In this document: positions 8,315 to 16,600 of the stretch, piece after piece | Layout of the letters: each line of letters opens with the position of its first letter | How positions within the stretch are numbered: position 1 is the first letter of the stretch | Assembly: GCA_946187345.1 (NCBI GenBank) | Contig: CAMHQD010000015.1 | Coordinates: forward strand, 1 to 53,471 | Reading direction: 5' to 3' | From: an uncultured Porphyromonadaceae bacterium | Lineage (GTDB): Bacteria; Bacteroidota; Bacteroidia; Bacteroidales; Muribaculaceae | DNA length: 53,471 nucleotides | Notes under the pieces: generated by a model | What the model saw: the letters and a program-made list of their open reading frames with translations, nothing else | Databases searched by the model: none | What the model was told of the DNA's origin: nothing | Program-made: the position numbers and the translations under genes

Positions 8315-8380
8315 GGGAAAAATTATAATTTTACGGCTTGAAAAAATTTTTAAGAGCCTTAAAACATTTTTTTATTGCCT

Positions 8381-8716
8381 ATGATCAAATCATTACTCGG
8401 ATCAACGATTGCCGTGGGTCTCACCGCATGGATTATGAGTGCCGGAGTGCACATTGTGCCGTGGTGGCACGCCATTTTTGTCGCCATCGTGCTGGGCGTA
8501 ATCAACGCGCTGGTGCGTCCTGTCGCCAAAATATTAGCCTTGCCGCTGACTGTTATTACGCTGGGGTTGTTCATCCTTGTAATCAACGCGCTGATGGTGA
8601 TGCTATGCGCATGGTTCCTTGACTCGTTCACCGTCGACGGCTTCTGGTGGGCGCTCGGGTTCAGCCTTGTGTTGAGCGTGATGACCTGGCTAGTGAATCT
8701 CATCTTCGGCAAGTAA
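8381..8716 (+). CDS. Four-TM phage-holin-like membrane protein (PF04020 type)
   Basis: This 111-residue protein is almost entirely hydrophobic, with four predicted membrane helices. It carries the sequence GVINALVRPVAKILALPLTVITLGLFILVINALMV typical of the superfamily IV holin-like (YvlD/MTM) proteins, given here as two linked stretches: GVINALVRPVAKIL and ALPLTVITLGLFILVI. Despite the holin name these are usually chromosomal housekeeping membrane proteins, and nothing phage-like surrounds it. The ATG at 8381 is preferred over a TTG two codons upstream. It converges on tdk across a nested C/G-rich hairpin. Confidence 0.88.
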   Translation: MIKSLLGSTIAVGLTAWIMSAGVHIVPWWHAIFVAIVLGVINALVRPVAKILALPLTVITLGLFILVINALMVMLCAWFLDSFTVDGFWWALGFSLVLSVMTWLVNLIFGK

Positions 8717-8718
8717 TC

Positions 8719-8803
8719 GGGCCTCCCCCCCACCCCTCCTAAAGGAGGGGAGTTGGCAATTGCGAAACCAGACACCCCTCCTTCAGGAGGGGATGGGGGA
8801 GGC
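8719..8803. repeat. Nested C/G-rich hairpins between convergent genes
   Basis: An outer inverted repeat (GGCCTCCCCC / GGGGGAGGCC) encloses two small hairpins, CCCCTCC-GGAGGGG at about 8734-8750 and again at about 8775-8792. It spans the whole gap between the holin-like gene and tdk and could act as a bidirectional terminator. Related copies lie at 35029-35064 and 37162-37202. Confidence 0.75.
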
Positions 8804-8810
8804 CTCCACA

Positions 8811-9437
8811 TCAGTCCTCAAAGGGGATTGCGTTGCGGCGCGTGCTCTCGATGCGGCGATTGCGCCAGCAGTTACGGCATAGCGCCACATACTTGTCATC
8901 GCCGCCAATCTCCACCTGGTCGCCGGCCATCACGATGTTGCCGGCACGGTCGATGCGCGCGTTAATGATAGTCTTGCGGCCACAGGAGCACGTGCTCTTG
9001 ATCTCGTCGATGCTGTCGGCCAACTCAAACAGACGCCGCGAGCCCTCGAAAAGGTTGCTCTGGAAGTCGGTGCGCAGGCCGTAGCACACCACGTTGATGC
9101 CGAAGTCGTCGACCAACCGCGCGAGTTGGTCGATTTGCGACGCTTTGAGGAACTGCACCTCGTCGATGAGGATCCAGTCCTTCTTGATACCGTCGCGACC
9201 AAACATGGCGCATAGCGTCACATAGAGGTCAGTGTCGGGATAAATCCACTCGCAGCGGCGCTCGATGCCGATGCGTGAACGTATCACGTTGTCGCCCTCG
9301 CGGTTGTCGATAATGGGTTTCATGCACAGGTATTGCATGCCGCGTTCCTCAAAATTGTAGGCCTGAGTGAGCAGCAACGCGGTTTTAGCGCTGCCCATCG
9401 TGCCGTAACGGAAGTATAGTTTGCCTTGTCGATTCAT
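8811..9437 (-). CDS. tdk: Thymidine kinase Tdk
   Basis: Tdk phosphorylates thymidine with ATP in the salvage pathway. The 208-residue protein has the P-loop GTMGSAKT (residues 12-19), the Walker B-like DWILIDEVQFL with the conserved DEVQF, and two cysteine pairs (CSCG and CRNC) that form the zinc-binding lid. The P-loop has Ala before Lys instead of the usual Gly, a substitution that leaves the catalytic Lys intact. The length is normal for type II thymidine kinases. It is followed by nested hairpins and preceded by its own promoter. Confidence 0.95.
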   Translation of the reverse strand: MNRQGKLYFRYGTMGSAKTALLLTQAYNFEERGMQYLCMKPIIDNREGDNVIRSRIGIERRCEWIYPDTDLYVTLCAMFGRDGIKKDWILIDEVQFLKASQIDQLARLVDDFGINVVCYGLRTDFQSNLFEGSRRLFELADSIDEIKSTCSCGRKTIINARIDRAGNIVMAGDQVEIGGDDKYVALCRNCWRNRRIESTRRNAIPFED

Positions 9438-9455
9438 TGTCTATCGATTTTTGCA

Positions 9456-9463
9456 CAAAAGTA
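9456..9463 (-). promoter_or_regulatory. Putative tdk promoter (-7 box)
   Basis: The minus strand reads TACTTTTGTGC, matching TAnnTTTG, about 19 nt before the tdk ATG. The flanking AGTATGA/AGTACAA units form a short imprecise tandem repeat. Confidence 0.5.
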
Positions 9464-9523
9464 CAAAAAAAGTATGAAGTATGGTACAATTGTAGGCAAA
9501 TCAAAGGATAACCCTATAGGAGG

Positions 9524-10852
9524 TCAGACGGTGGGCAGGGAGATGCCGTCGAGTTGGCGGTAAAGGTTGAGGGCGTACACGTCGGTCATAGCGCTGATGT
9601 GGTCGAGCACGGCCTGCACCTTCTCAAAAGTGGTGGGCGCGTGGACGTCATACTGCTGCGGGAATTTGTTCAGCAACAACTGTGAATAGTTGCGCTCGGG
9701 GTGCAACACAGCCTCGATGAGTTTGTCGAGCAGCAGCGTGATGATGCGGCTGCCTGCCAGGTCGATGTCGACAACATAGCCCGCGCGATAGAGGCGGCGA
9801 TAGGCCAACTCGCTGCAACGCGCGTAACCCGCCGCCGCGCGCTCGCCGATGTTCTCGATGAGTGTACCGTTGAACTCGCCCGCGAGTATCTCGGCCTCAT
9901 GCTCGGCAAACACCGTGGCGCACTCCCTCACCAACAGTCCCACCACACATGAACGCAGGTAGCCCACTTTCTCGTTGGGGTCGTCAACAAGGGTCATCAC
10001 CTGCCGCATGTGGGCACGACGCTCGTCGTCAAAGAATGCGAGCAACAGTTCGATGGTCTCGTCGGTGCCGATGAGTTTGAGTTTGTGGCCGTCCTCAATA
10101 TCCATCACCTGATAGCAGATGTCGTCGGCAGCCTCAACAAGGTAAACCAACGGGTGGCGGCACCAACTGTCGGCCGACAGTTGAAGCAGTCCCAGTTCGC
10201 CGGCGATGCGGGCAAAGGTGTCGGCCTCGGTGGTGAAAAAGCCGAATTTGCCGTGACCCTCGCCGGCGTGGAGCGATGAATAAGGGTACTTGACAATCGA
10301 GGCCAGCGTGCTATAGGTCATCGCGAAGCCGCCGGGACGGCGTCCGTTGAAGCGGTGCGTGAGGGTGCGCAGCGAGTTGGCGTTGCCCTCAAAGTGGACC
10401 AGGTCGGCCCACTGCGCCTCGGTGAAGTTGCCGCGCAGTTCGCGCCCGCGGCCCTCGACGAAATACGCGCCGATGGTTTTCTCACCCGAGTGGCCAAAGG
10501 GCGGGTTGCCCAGGTCATGGGCCAGACAGGCGGCCGCGACTATCTCGCCGATAGCCGGCAGACGCTCCCCCGCCGGTGTGCCCTGATAGCGCGGCAGCAG
10601 CCGCTGCACCACCTCGCCGGCCAGCGAACGGCCCACGCAGGCAACCTCGAGACTATGCGTCAAGCGGTTGTGTACAAAGATGCTGCCCGGTAGCGGAAAC
10701 ACCTGAGTCTTATTCTGCAGCCGTCGGAACGGCGACGAGAATACCAGTCGGTCGTAGTCGCGCTCAAACTCGCTGCGCACGCCGCCCTTATTATCATCGT
10801 GGACATTCTCCATGCCCAACCTTTTGTCACAAATCAATCGGTTCCAATCCAT
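9524..10852 (-). CDS. dgt: Deoxyguanosinetriphosphate triphosphohydrolase (dGTPase)
   Basis: The enzyme hydrolyses dGTP, and often other dNTPs, to the nucleoside and triphosphate, and so trims dNTP pools. The 442-residue protein has the HD-domain metal ligands His66, His112-Asp113 (in CLAHDLGNPPFGH) and the downstream Asp in VEAADDICYQVMDIEDGHK. It also has the N-terminal RRLQNKTQVFPL segment typical of dGTPases. I use the ATG at 10852. An in-frame ATG at 10939 would add 29 residues encoded by the palindromic repeats. The start is almost at the TATCTTTA sequence seen just upstream, so the mRNA may have a very short leader. The gene symbol follows the family and is not proof of substrate. Confidence 0.93.
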   Translation of the reverse strand: MDWNRLICDKRLGMENVHDDNKGGVRSEFERDYDRLVFSSPFRRLQNKTQVFPLPGSIFVHNRLTHSLEVACVGRSLAGEVVQRLLPRYQGTPAGERLPAIGEIVAAACLAHDLGNPPFGHSGEKTIGAYFVEGRGRELRGNFTEAQWADLVHFEGNANSLRTLTHRFNGRRPGGFAMTYSTLASIVKYPYSSLHAGEGHGKFGFFTTEADTFARIAGELGLLQLSADSWCRHPLVYLVEAADDICYQVMDIEDGHKLKLIGTDETIELLLAFFDDERRAHMRQVMTLVDDPNEKVGYLRSCVVGLLVRECATVFAEHEAEILAGEFNGTLIENIGERAAAGYARCSELAYRRLYRAGYVVDIDLAGSRIITLLLDKLIEAVLHPERNYSQLLLNKFPQQYDVHAPTTFEKVQAVLDHISAMTDVYALNLYRQLDGISLPTV

Positions 10853-10881
10853 AATATAAAGATAATATAGAATAAATGTAG

Positions 10882-10990
10882 GGACACAATTTATTGTGTC
10901 CGCCACGCCGTATTCGCATTGCAATGGATGTAGGGACACAATTTATTGTGTCCACCCTTGTGAGGCACATGGACACAATGAATTGTGTCC
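10882..10990. repeat. REP-type palindromes, left cluster (3 copies)
   Basis: The 20-bp palindrome GGACACAATTTATTGTGTCC, or a two-base variant of its centre, occurs at 10882-10901, 10934-10953 and 10971-10990. Each copy has a GTAG tetranucleotide at one foot of the stem. The second and third copies face each other, as in a REPIN. This is the layout recognised by REP-associated tyrosine transposases, one of which starts 16 bp to the right. Confidence 0.92.
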
Positions 10991-11005
10991 CTACAAATCT
11001 CAACA

Positions 11006-11530
11006 TTATTCCTCATTATTGAATATATCATCTTTCCAACGTTGTGGATTATTTGTTATATATTCATGAATCATATTGAACGACCGTTCATCTCTAACAA
11101 TATGATCATGATATCTACCCTGCCACGAAAAACGACTGTTTATCGAATGTATCTGATAAGAAATCCTAGATTTAATCTGACGAATGAGGACAGACAACGT
11201 ACCTGCCCAATCCCTAAAAAAAGCATTCTCTTTATCGATATCATTTGCTCGGGCATTTCGTGGAGTTTTATCTACACTTATTCCCAACAACAAATGAAGA
11301 TGGTTGGGCATAACAACATGATTATATAACTCAACAAACTGGTACATAGTTGGTATTGCTATAAGATTTTCGCTAGTAATCATTCCTTCTGGAGAAAGAC
11401 ACATTATATTATCACGAACCTGCCCAAAAAAGGGTAGTCTATTATGTGTTACAATGGTAACGAAATATATTCCGCCTCCATAATCATGCCACGGAGCACG
11501 TGGTGATTTTCTTTCGTGATATTGCATCAT
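11006..11530 (-). CDS. REP-associated tyrosine transposase (RAYT), HUH Y1 family
   Basis: This 174-residue protein is a single-strand HUH endonuclease of the IS200-related RAYT group. It has HLH at residues 77-79 in MPNHLHLLL, a candidate catalytic Tyr125 in IKSRISYQI, and the RAYT-typical tail FSWQGRYHDHIVRDE...YITNNPQRW. All catalytic motifs look intact. I chose the ATG at 11530. The frame is open for 38 more codons upstream, but those are read through the REP palindromes. Its base composition is clearly more AT-rich than the neighbours, which suggests foreign origin. Palindromes headed by GTAG flank it on both sides, forming a self-contained REP system. Confidence 0.92.
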   Translation of the reverse strand: MMQYHERKSPRAPWHDYGGGIYFVTIVTHNRLPFFGQVRDNIMCLSPEGMITSENLIAIPTMYQFVELYNHVVMPNHLHLLLGISVDKTPRNARANDIDKENAFFRDWAGTLSVLIRQIKSRISYQIHSINSRFSWQGRYHDHIVRDERSFNMIHEYITNNPQRWKDDIFNNEE

Positions 11531-11600
11531 TATAGATTTTTCGGATAAACAATGATAGAGTTTTAAAGTAGTAATAGTTTTGTATATCAACGTTTTGTAT

Positions 11601-11656
11601 GGACACAATTTATTGTGTCCATATGCCTCAGGGGGTGGACACAATAAATTGTGTCC
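11601..11656. repeat. REP-type palindromes, right cluster (2 copies)
   Basis: Two further palindromes of the GGACACAAT/ATTGTGTCC family lie at 11601-11620 and 11637-11656, between the RAYT and the UpxY-like gene. The first is headed by GTAT instead of GTAG. The second has GTAG on its outer side and GTGG on its inner side. They form an inverted pair separated by 16 bp. Confidence 0.9.
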
Positions 11657-11669
11657 CTACATCGTAGGT

Positions 11670-12224
11670 TCAGGATTTGCCATTCGGGCTTGGACTGGGG
11701 AGTTTCTCGATGAGCGAGGGGTGGACAAAGGCGGTGGCGACTGTCACCAGACCGGCGATTGACACCACCACGCGTCGGTCGCCCTTGACGCGCAGCAATA
11801 CCCCCTCGGCACCGGCAAACAGGCCGGCGACAATCTTCACGCGGTCGCCACGCTGCAACGCCTGCTCGTTGGGCTGCAAATAGACGACATCCTCGCTGCC
11901 GCTACCGGCCACAGCGATAAAACTCGCCATCTGGCCGTCCGGAATCACGAGTGGCGCGTGACGCTCACGATCCATCACATAGCGCACGGGCAACTCTGTG
12001 TGTTGCTTATATTCCGTCAGCCAAGCGCGTGTGCAGCGGACAAAGACCAGGTTGTGGACCGACGGCACTTCACGCTTCACCAGCCGCTCCCCCACCATTC
12101 GCTTCACCACACGCATCGGCACGAAGCAACTCACGCCCAACTCATCGAGTTCGGCCTTCACCTTCATCTCGCGACAGTAAGTCACCCTGATGGCAAACCA
12201 TTGTTCTTTACCGTTACCTTCCAT
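11670..12224 (-). CDS. UpxY-type NusG-like transcription antiterminator (orphan)
   Basis: The 184-residue protein has an N-terminal NGN domain (WFAIRVTYCREMKVKAELDELG and SCFVPMRV, with VHNLVFVRCT) and a C-terminal KOW domain (LQRGDRVKIVAGLFAGAEGVL). The segment LPVRYVMDRERHAPLVIPDGQM is characteristic of Bacteroidota UpxY proteins. UpxY proteins ride on RNA polymerase and prevent premature termination in long capsule operons they precede. No capsule gene lies downstream here, only a transposase and dgt, so its target is unknown. It could act in trans or be a relic left by rearrangement between the two repeat systems that flank it. Confidence 0.87.
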   Translation of the reverse strand: MEGNGKEQWFAIRVTYCREMKVKAELDELGVSCFVPMRVVKRMVGERLVKREVPSVHNLVFVRCTRAWLTEYKQHTELPVRYVMDRERHAPLVIPDGQMASFIAVAGSGSEDVVYLQPNEQALQRGDRVKIVAGLFAGAEGVLLRVKGDRRVVVSIAGLVTVATAFVHPSLIEKLPSPSPNGKS

Positions 12225-12344
12225 TATTCGAATACAAAGGTAATAAAAAAAAACGAATTAAGAACTATACTCCAGGCAAACCCACTCCTACTTTGAACGC
12301 AATTATCGCCTAAGGCGCAGTGTACATAATATTCTTATTGCGAG
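12225..12344. other. Spacer upstream of the UpxY-like gene, with promoter
   Basis: The minus strand reads TACCTTTG at 12242-12235, a good -7 box 11 nt from the UpxY ATG, so the transcript would be nearly leaderless. The rest is AT-rich and holds no recognised gene. A small dyad ATCGCC/GGCG at about 12305-12317 resembles part of the repeat unit that follows. Confidence 0.5.
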
Positions 12345-12540
12345 CCATCACCGAAGGCGATGACCAAAGTGGAAACCCCGCCATGAGCGGCAACGCCGCG
12401 AATGGTGGGGCTGGCAGCGAATGGTGGGGGCTGGCAGCGAATGGTGGGGCTGGCAGCGATGCGTCTCAGAAGCCATCGCCGAAGGCGATGACCAATGTGA
12501 AACCCCCACCATGATTGGCGAAGCCATGAATGGTGGGGCT
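12345..12540. repeat. Structured repeat cluster, left (2 units plus 3 short subrepeats)
   Basis: Two long units begin GCCATC(A/G)CCGAAGGCGATGACC and run into the dyad CCCCACCAT...ATGGTGGGG. Between them are three tandem 20-bp copies of AATGGTGGGGCTGGCAGCG at about 12401-12459. The units are inverted relative to those at 13113-13482, so the two clusters mirror each other around the transposase gene. No coding role is supported. Confidence 0.85.
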
Positions 12541-12560
12541 TGCCGCAACGCGACACCATA

Positions 12561-12577
12561 GTTCCTCGAAGAGGAAC
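12561..12577. mobile_element. Left end hairpin of the IS200-like element
   Basis: GTTCCTC (12561-12567) pairs with GAGGAAC (12571-12577) around a GAA loop, directly after the transposase stop codon. The same stem with an ATC loop occurs at 13071-13087 beyond the gene's 5' end. Paired subterminal hairpins are what HUH transposases recognise. Confidence 0.75.
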
Positions 12578-12578
12578 A

Positions 12579-13022
12579 CTATTCTGTCACATCATGATAT
12601 TCTATAGAAGCCAATTTGCAGAAACGCATCAACTCATCTTCCGCATTGAGCCCAGCGTGGTGCTCTTCCTGATTTTTAATGTAACTGATAATGCGCGTAC
12701 GGTCAGAGGCAGAGCAACTGAAGACGGCGTACTCGCGTCCCCATCCATCAAACATCGGATATTTCTCCCGATGAGTTTTTATATAGTGAGTGGCTCCTAA
12801 CTTAAGGTCATGCACGATGTCTGAGAAGCATATAGTTGGGGTGACTTCGATTAAGAAATGAATGTGGTTACCCATACCATTTATTATTACAGGACGGCAG
12901 CCACGCTTCACAATGATGCCGGCCATATAACTATATAATTCGCCTTTGAACGAATCGGTGATGGTCATTTTGCTGTTTTTTGTGCGAATGACCAGATGGT
13001 AGTATAATGCTGATAGACTCAT
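12579..13022 (-). CDS. tnpA: IS200/IS605-type HUH transposase (TnpA)
   Basis: This 147-residue protein is a Y1 transposase that moves single-stranded DNA by a cut-and-rejoin reaction through a 5'-phosphotyrosine. The HUH motif is His53-Ile-His55 in GNHIHFLIEV. The Y-x3-Q motif of IS200-type TnpA is Tyr114-Ile-Lys-Asn-Gln118 in ISYIKNQEEHH. The length is normal and no disruption is seen, so it may be active. There is no TnpB or IscB partner. A 7-bp stem hairpin lies outside each end, and beyond those lie mirror-image clusters of long structured repeats. Confidence 0.92.
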   Translation of the reverse strand: MSLSALYYHLVIRTKNSKMTITDSFKGELYSYMAGIIVKRGCRPVIINGMGNHIHFLIEVTPTICFSDIVHDLKLGATHYIKTHREKYPMFDGWGREYAVFSCSASDRTRIISYIKNQEEHHAGLNAEDELMRFCKLASIEYHDVTE

Positions 13023-13070
13023 GTCGCAAAATTACAAATAATCTGTGAGATAGACAAGACTTCGGGAAGT

Positions 13071-13087
13071 GTTCCTCATCGAGGAAC
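13071..13087. mobile_element. Right end hairpin of the IS200-like element
   Basis: GTTCCTC (13071-13077) pairs with GAGGAAC (13081-13087) around an ATC loop. The stem matches the hairpin at 12561-12577 and the flanking bases are also related (AGTGTTCCTC against the complement of GAGGAACACT). About 48 bp of AT-rich sequence separate it from the transposase start. Confidence 0.75.
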
Positions 13088-13112
13088 TACATCGTGGCAC
13101 ATTCGTCAGTAC

Positions 13113-13482
13113 CCCCACCATTCATGGCTGCGCCAATCATGGTGGGGTTTCCACGGTGGGTATCGCCTGCGGCGATGGCTTCGGGGTCGCGTCGCGGCAG
13201 ACCCCAGCATTCATGGCTGCGCCAATCATGGTGGGGTTTCCACGGTGGACATCGCCTGCGGCGATGGCTTCGATGTCGCGTCGCGGCCGACCCCACCATT
13301 CGCGGCAGGCCCCACCATTCATGGCTGCGCAAATCATGGTGGGGTTTCCACAGTGGACATCGCCTTCGGCGATGGCTTCGGCGTCGCGTCGCGGCCGACC
13401 CCACCATTCGCGGCCGACCCCACCATTCATGGCGTCGCCAATCATGGTGGGGTTTCCACAGTGGACATCGCCTGCGGCGATT
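13113..13482. repeat. Structured repeat cluster, right (4 units of 89-108 bp)
   Basis: Four direct units start at 13113, 13202, 13310 and 13418. Each contains the dyad CCCCACCAT...ATGGTGGGG around a TTCATGGCTGCGCCAATC-like centre, then TTTCCAC(A/G)GTGG, a second hairpin ATCGCC-TGC-GGCGAT, and a TCGCGTCGCGGC segment. The third and fourth units are preceded by 19-20 bp partial copies (13291, 13399). The orientation is opposite to the left cluster. The several overlapping open frames across it are low-complexity translations of the repeat, not genes. Confidence 0.9.
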
Positions 13483-13541
13483 TACCTTGAACGACCAAAA
13501 GACAAGAACTGAAAAACGCCGGGAATTTTCGAGAGAAAACA

Positions 13542-13577
13542 GAGAGCCCCCGCAGCACTCCGGCTGCGAGGGCTCTC
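13542..13577 (-). terminator. Stem-loop downstream of the M6 protease gene
   Basis: GAGAGCCC-C-CGCAG pairs with CTGCG-A-GGGCTCTC around an 8-nt loop, about 70 bp past the protease stop. There is no long T-run on the minus strand, although TTTTC follows within about 10 nt, so termination is likely but unproven. Confidence 0.5.
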
Positions 13578-13603
13578 GGCGTTAACGCTCCGTCTCCCTC
13601 TCT

Positions 13604-13635
13604 TTGTAGGGCCTGGCCTTGGCCTGGCCGCTCGG
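13604..13635. repeat. 32-bp dispersed repeat, intergenic copy
   Basis: TTGTAGGGCCTGGCCTTGGC continues with CTGGCCGCTCGG. It matches the copy at 2891-2922 with one mismatch. It lies 11 bp past the stop of the M6 protease gene. Confidence 0.75.
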
Positions 13636-13646
13636 GGGGAGGAGGA

Positions 13647-16600
13647 CTACTTCAGCACTTTGGCAACGCGGACGGTGCCGTCGGTGAGGGTGGTGACGAC
13701 GATGTTCAGACCCGCGAACGGTTCGCTGCTCATCTGGCCGGCGGCGTTGATGTAGCGCACGCTCTGCACATCGCCGGCGGCGATGATGTCGTCTATACCG
13801 GTCGTGATATCCTTGACGTCGATCACCTGGCCACGCAGGTTCTGATAGGCGTCAGCGTCGCCGGAGGCGATGCGGCGCGGAGCAACACTCCAGCGCTCGG
13901 CAAGTTGGACACACACCTCCACCTTGTAGAGTGAGCCCTCGTCAAGGTTGAGCGTGCCGTAGTTGTCGCCCAGCAGGATCAGGCTGCGGCCTTTCTCCTT
14001 GGTGCCGGTGGTGCCGCTATAACCGCGCAAGGTGGGCACACCGTTCTCGAGGAAATAGTAGCCATAGAAGTTGACCACCTCGCCGGCTGCCGGCATACGC
14101 TCCCACACTGCAGAAGCACTACTCTGGGTGGTCCAATCCTGACCGAGGTAGAAGTCGGCAATCGAGTAGGTGATCTCGGCCGTACTCTCGCCACACTCTG
14201 TCAGCGTGAACAGCGGTGCCGTCGTGCTGCCGTTGAACGAGCCGTTGAGCAACGTAATCTTGTTGCCCACCTTGAAGTTGTCGCCGCTCTCCACCTTGAT
14301 AGGCAGCCAGTCGGTGCCGTTGGTGGCGTAGGCCATGTTGTTCAGGACGGCCACGATGATCAGGTTGTCGCTGATGGTGTAACTGCCGCTCTCGCTCTTG
14401 AGCACCTCGGCGAGCGACGTGCCGGCCGGCAGGACAACCTCCTTGTGGTTACTCTCGCTCTTGGTGTCGTCAACATAGTTGGCCTCCACATAGAACTCGT
14501 AGGTCGCGCCGGGCGTCAGACCCGTCACGGTGTACTCCTTGTCGGTGATACCCGTCACGGTGAGTCCGCCATCATCGGCATCGCCCTCGGTGGCGACCTC
14601 GCGGCGCGGCGCACCGGCCGAGCCACTGACTAACTTGTACAGTTGAATGGCCTTTTGCGCGGTATATGTACTTGACTTATAGTAGCGGAAGCGCATGGCG
14701 TTTGACGCACTATTAAAGCGCAGATGAGCACCACCGCTACTCACAATATTGGCGTTGCCGCTTTCGATACTCACCGTGTTGGTATAAGCAGTCGAAGTGC
14801 TTGAATTGAGGCCGTTGGTATCACTTGTTTCACCGATGTAGTAACCGCTTGCACTCTTGAGAGTGTTGGCTGAAGCGTCATAAGTAAACGATGCGGCATC
14901 AACTGTTGCGTTGGACGCAATCTTGTTGTCTACAATAGTGACAGAAATATAGTTATTATTCGCATCCAAAGACGAAAGACCTCCATTAAATGCAACGCCT
15001 TCTTCTTCAGAAACGATGAGATACGTGCCGCTGGTCAGGTTGCTTGACGAAGTCACTTTTACATACTCGGGGTCGCCGGTCGGTGTCGGGTCGGCAGTCT
15101 TGTTGACGTAGAGGGTGTAGTCGCGGACGTTAGCGGCCGGGGTGGCGTCGGTCCACACGGCCTTGAAACTCGTGGTGGTGGCGTTGACGGCCTCCGCCAT
15201 CACGGGAGCGGCCTTCTCAAGGACGGCGCTGCCGCTGAGTTCGACACTCACCGCCTCGGCGCCGTCGCTGGTGAGCGTCACGGTGGCGGTGTGGTTGCCG
15301 AAGGCCGTGGGGGCGTAGGTCACGGTGACCGTGGCACCCTCGGCGGCATCGGCCGCACTGATGGTGGTCGGCGACACGGTGAACATACCCTCGCCAACGG
15401 CCACGGTGACATCACCTGTCAAGTTCGTGCCGGTCACGGTGAACGTCTGCTGCTCGGTGGCACCGGTCGTGACGTTGGTGAACGCCAGGGCCAACGGCTC
15501 TACGACCAGGCGCGGGTCGCTGCTCTCTTCGAGCGTCACCTCCTCAACGTTGCTCCACTCGCTCTCGGTGTCGTCGCTATAGACCGTCTTCACCTTGAAC
15601 TCGTAGGTCGCGCCGGCGGTCAAGTCCTCAACGGTGTAGAACTTGTCGGTGATACCCGTCACCGTCAGGCCGCCGTTGTCGGCATCACCACTGGTAGCCA
15701 CCTCGCGACGCGGCGCACTCAGTGCGCTGCTGGCATCGCCGGCATAGATAGTGACGTTCTTGAGATAGATGCGCTTTCCGCTCGCAGAACATTCAACGGT
15801 TGCTTGCAGAGAAGACAAGTCACTCTCACCACTTATATCAACAACTTTGACGTAATCAACATAGGAGTCTGACAAGGAGAATGTTTCGCTATACGATCCT
15901 AATGTTAACTTCATTGAACTATTATCAGTACCATAATACTTGGCGTTGACAACAATCGTTGCTTTAGTATAACCCGTGAAATTAAAACTCGGGCTTGTGA
16001 GCACACACGATTGCTTACCCGATCCCAATTGTGTTGCGCCCTCGGTATTATTTACAGCTGCGTAGCCTGAAGTCTTGTTCCATTGGCTATTCACTCCAGA
16101 TGCAAAACTATAGTTTCCGAGTTGTTCGTAACTCGCGACGGGCTCGTCGCCGCCGGAGGTCTTGTTGACCCAGAGGGTGTAACTCTTGACTTTGGAGGCG
16201 TTGGTCTCGTCGGTCCACACGGCCTTGAACGAACTGCTGGTGACGCTTTGGGCAGTGAGCATCACGGGGGCGAACAACTGCCAGTCGGCAATACCGGTCA
16301 AATTGACGGTAACATCCTCGGCGCCGTCGCTCGACAGCGTCAACGTGGCACTGTGTGCGTCGGCCGTCGTCGGCGTGTAAGTCACCGTGAGGGCGTACTC
16401 GCCATTAGTGAACGCGCTCGCCGCGATGGTCGCCGGCGCGCTGAACATATCGGCATCGTCGCCGGCAATGGTCACCGTCACGTCGCCGCTGAGGTACTCG
16501 CCGAGCACCGTGAGCGTCTTGTTGTAGGTGCCGTCCACGTAGTTGTCGCCGTCAAACTCAAGGTCTTCGGCAGCCAGCGTCGGAGTGTGCGGGCCGTCGT

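Noticed and set aside
8381-8716. A prophage holin marking a phage remnant
   Set aside because: The PF04020-like four-TM family is normally chromosomal, and no other phage gene is nearby.
11531-11644. A 38-residue N-terminal extension of the RAYT
   Set aside because: It is read through REP palindromes and has no family similarity. The ATG at 11530 fits the RAYT N-terminus.
11670-12224. A capsule polysaccharide locus headed by UpxY
   Set aside because: No glycosyltransferase, flippase or polymerase gene lies on either side.
12545-13100. An IS605-type element with TnpB and a guide RNA
   Set aside because: No tnpB or iscB-like reading frame is present. The transposase stands alone, and the flanking repeats are multi-copy rather than a single guide scaffold.
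13113-13482. A CRISPR array
   Set aside because: Units of 89-108 bp are similar over their whole length, with internal hairpins and partial copies. There are no short identical repeats separated by unique spacers and no cas genes.
13069-13585. Overlapping open frames encoding repetitive proteins (HHSWRRQSWWGFHSGHR type)
   Set aside because: They are translations of the 89-108 bp structured repeats in several frames. No start context or protein family supports them.
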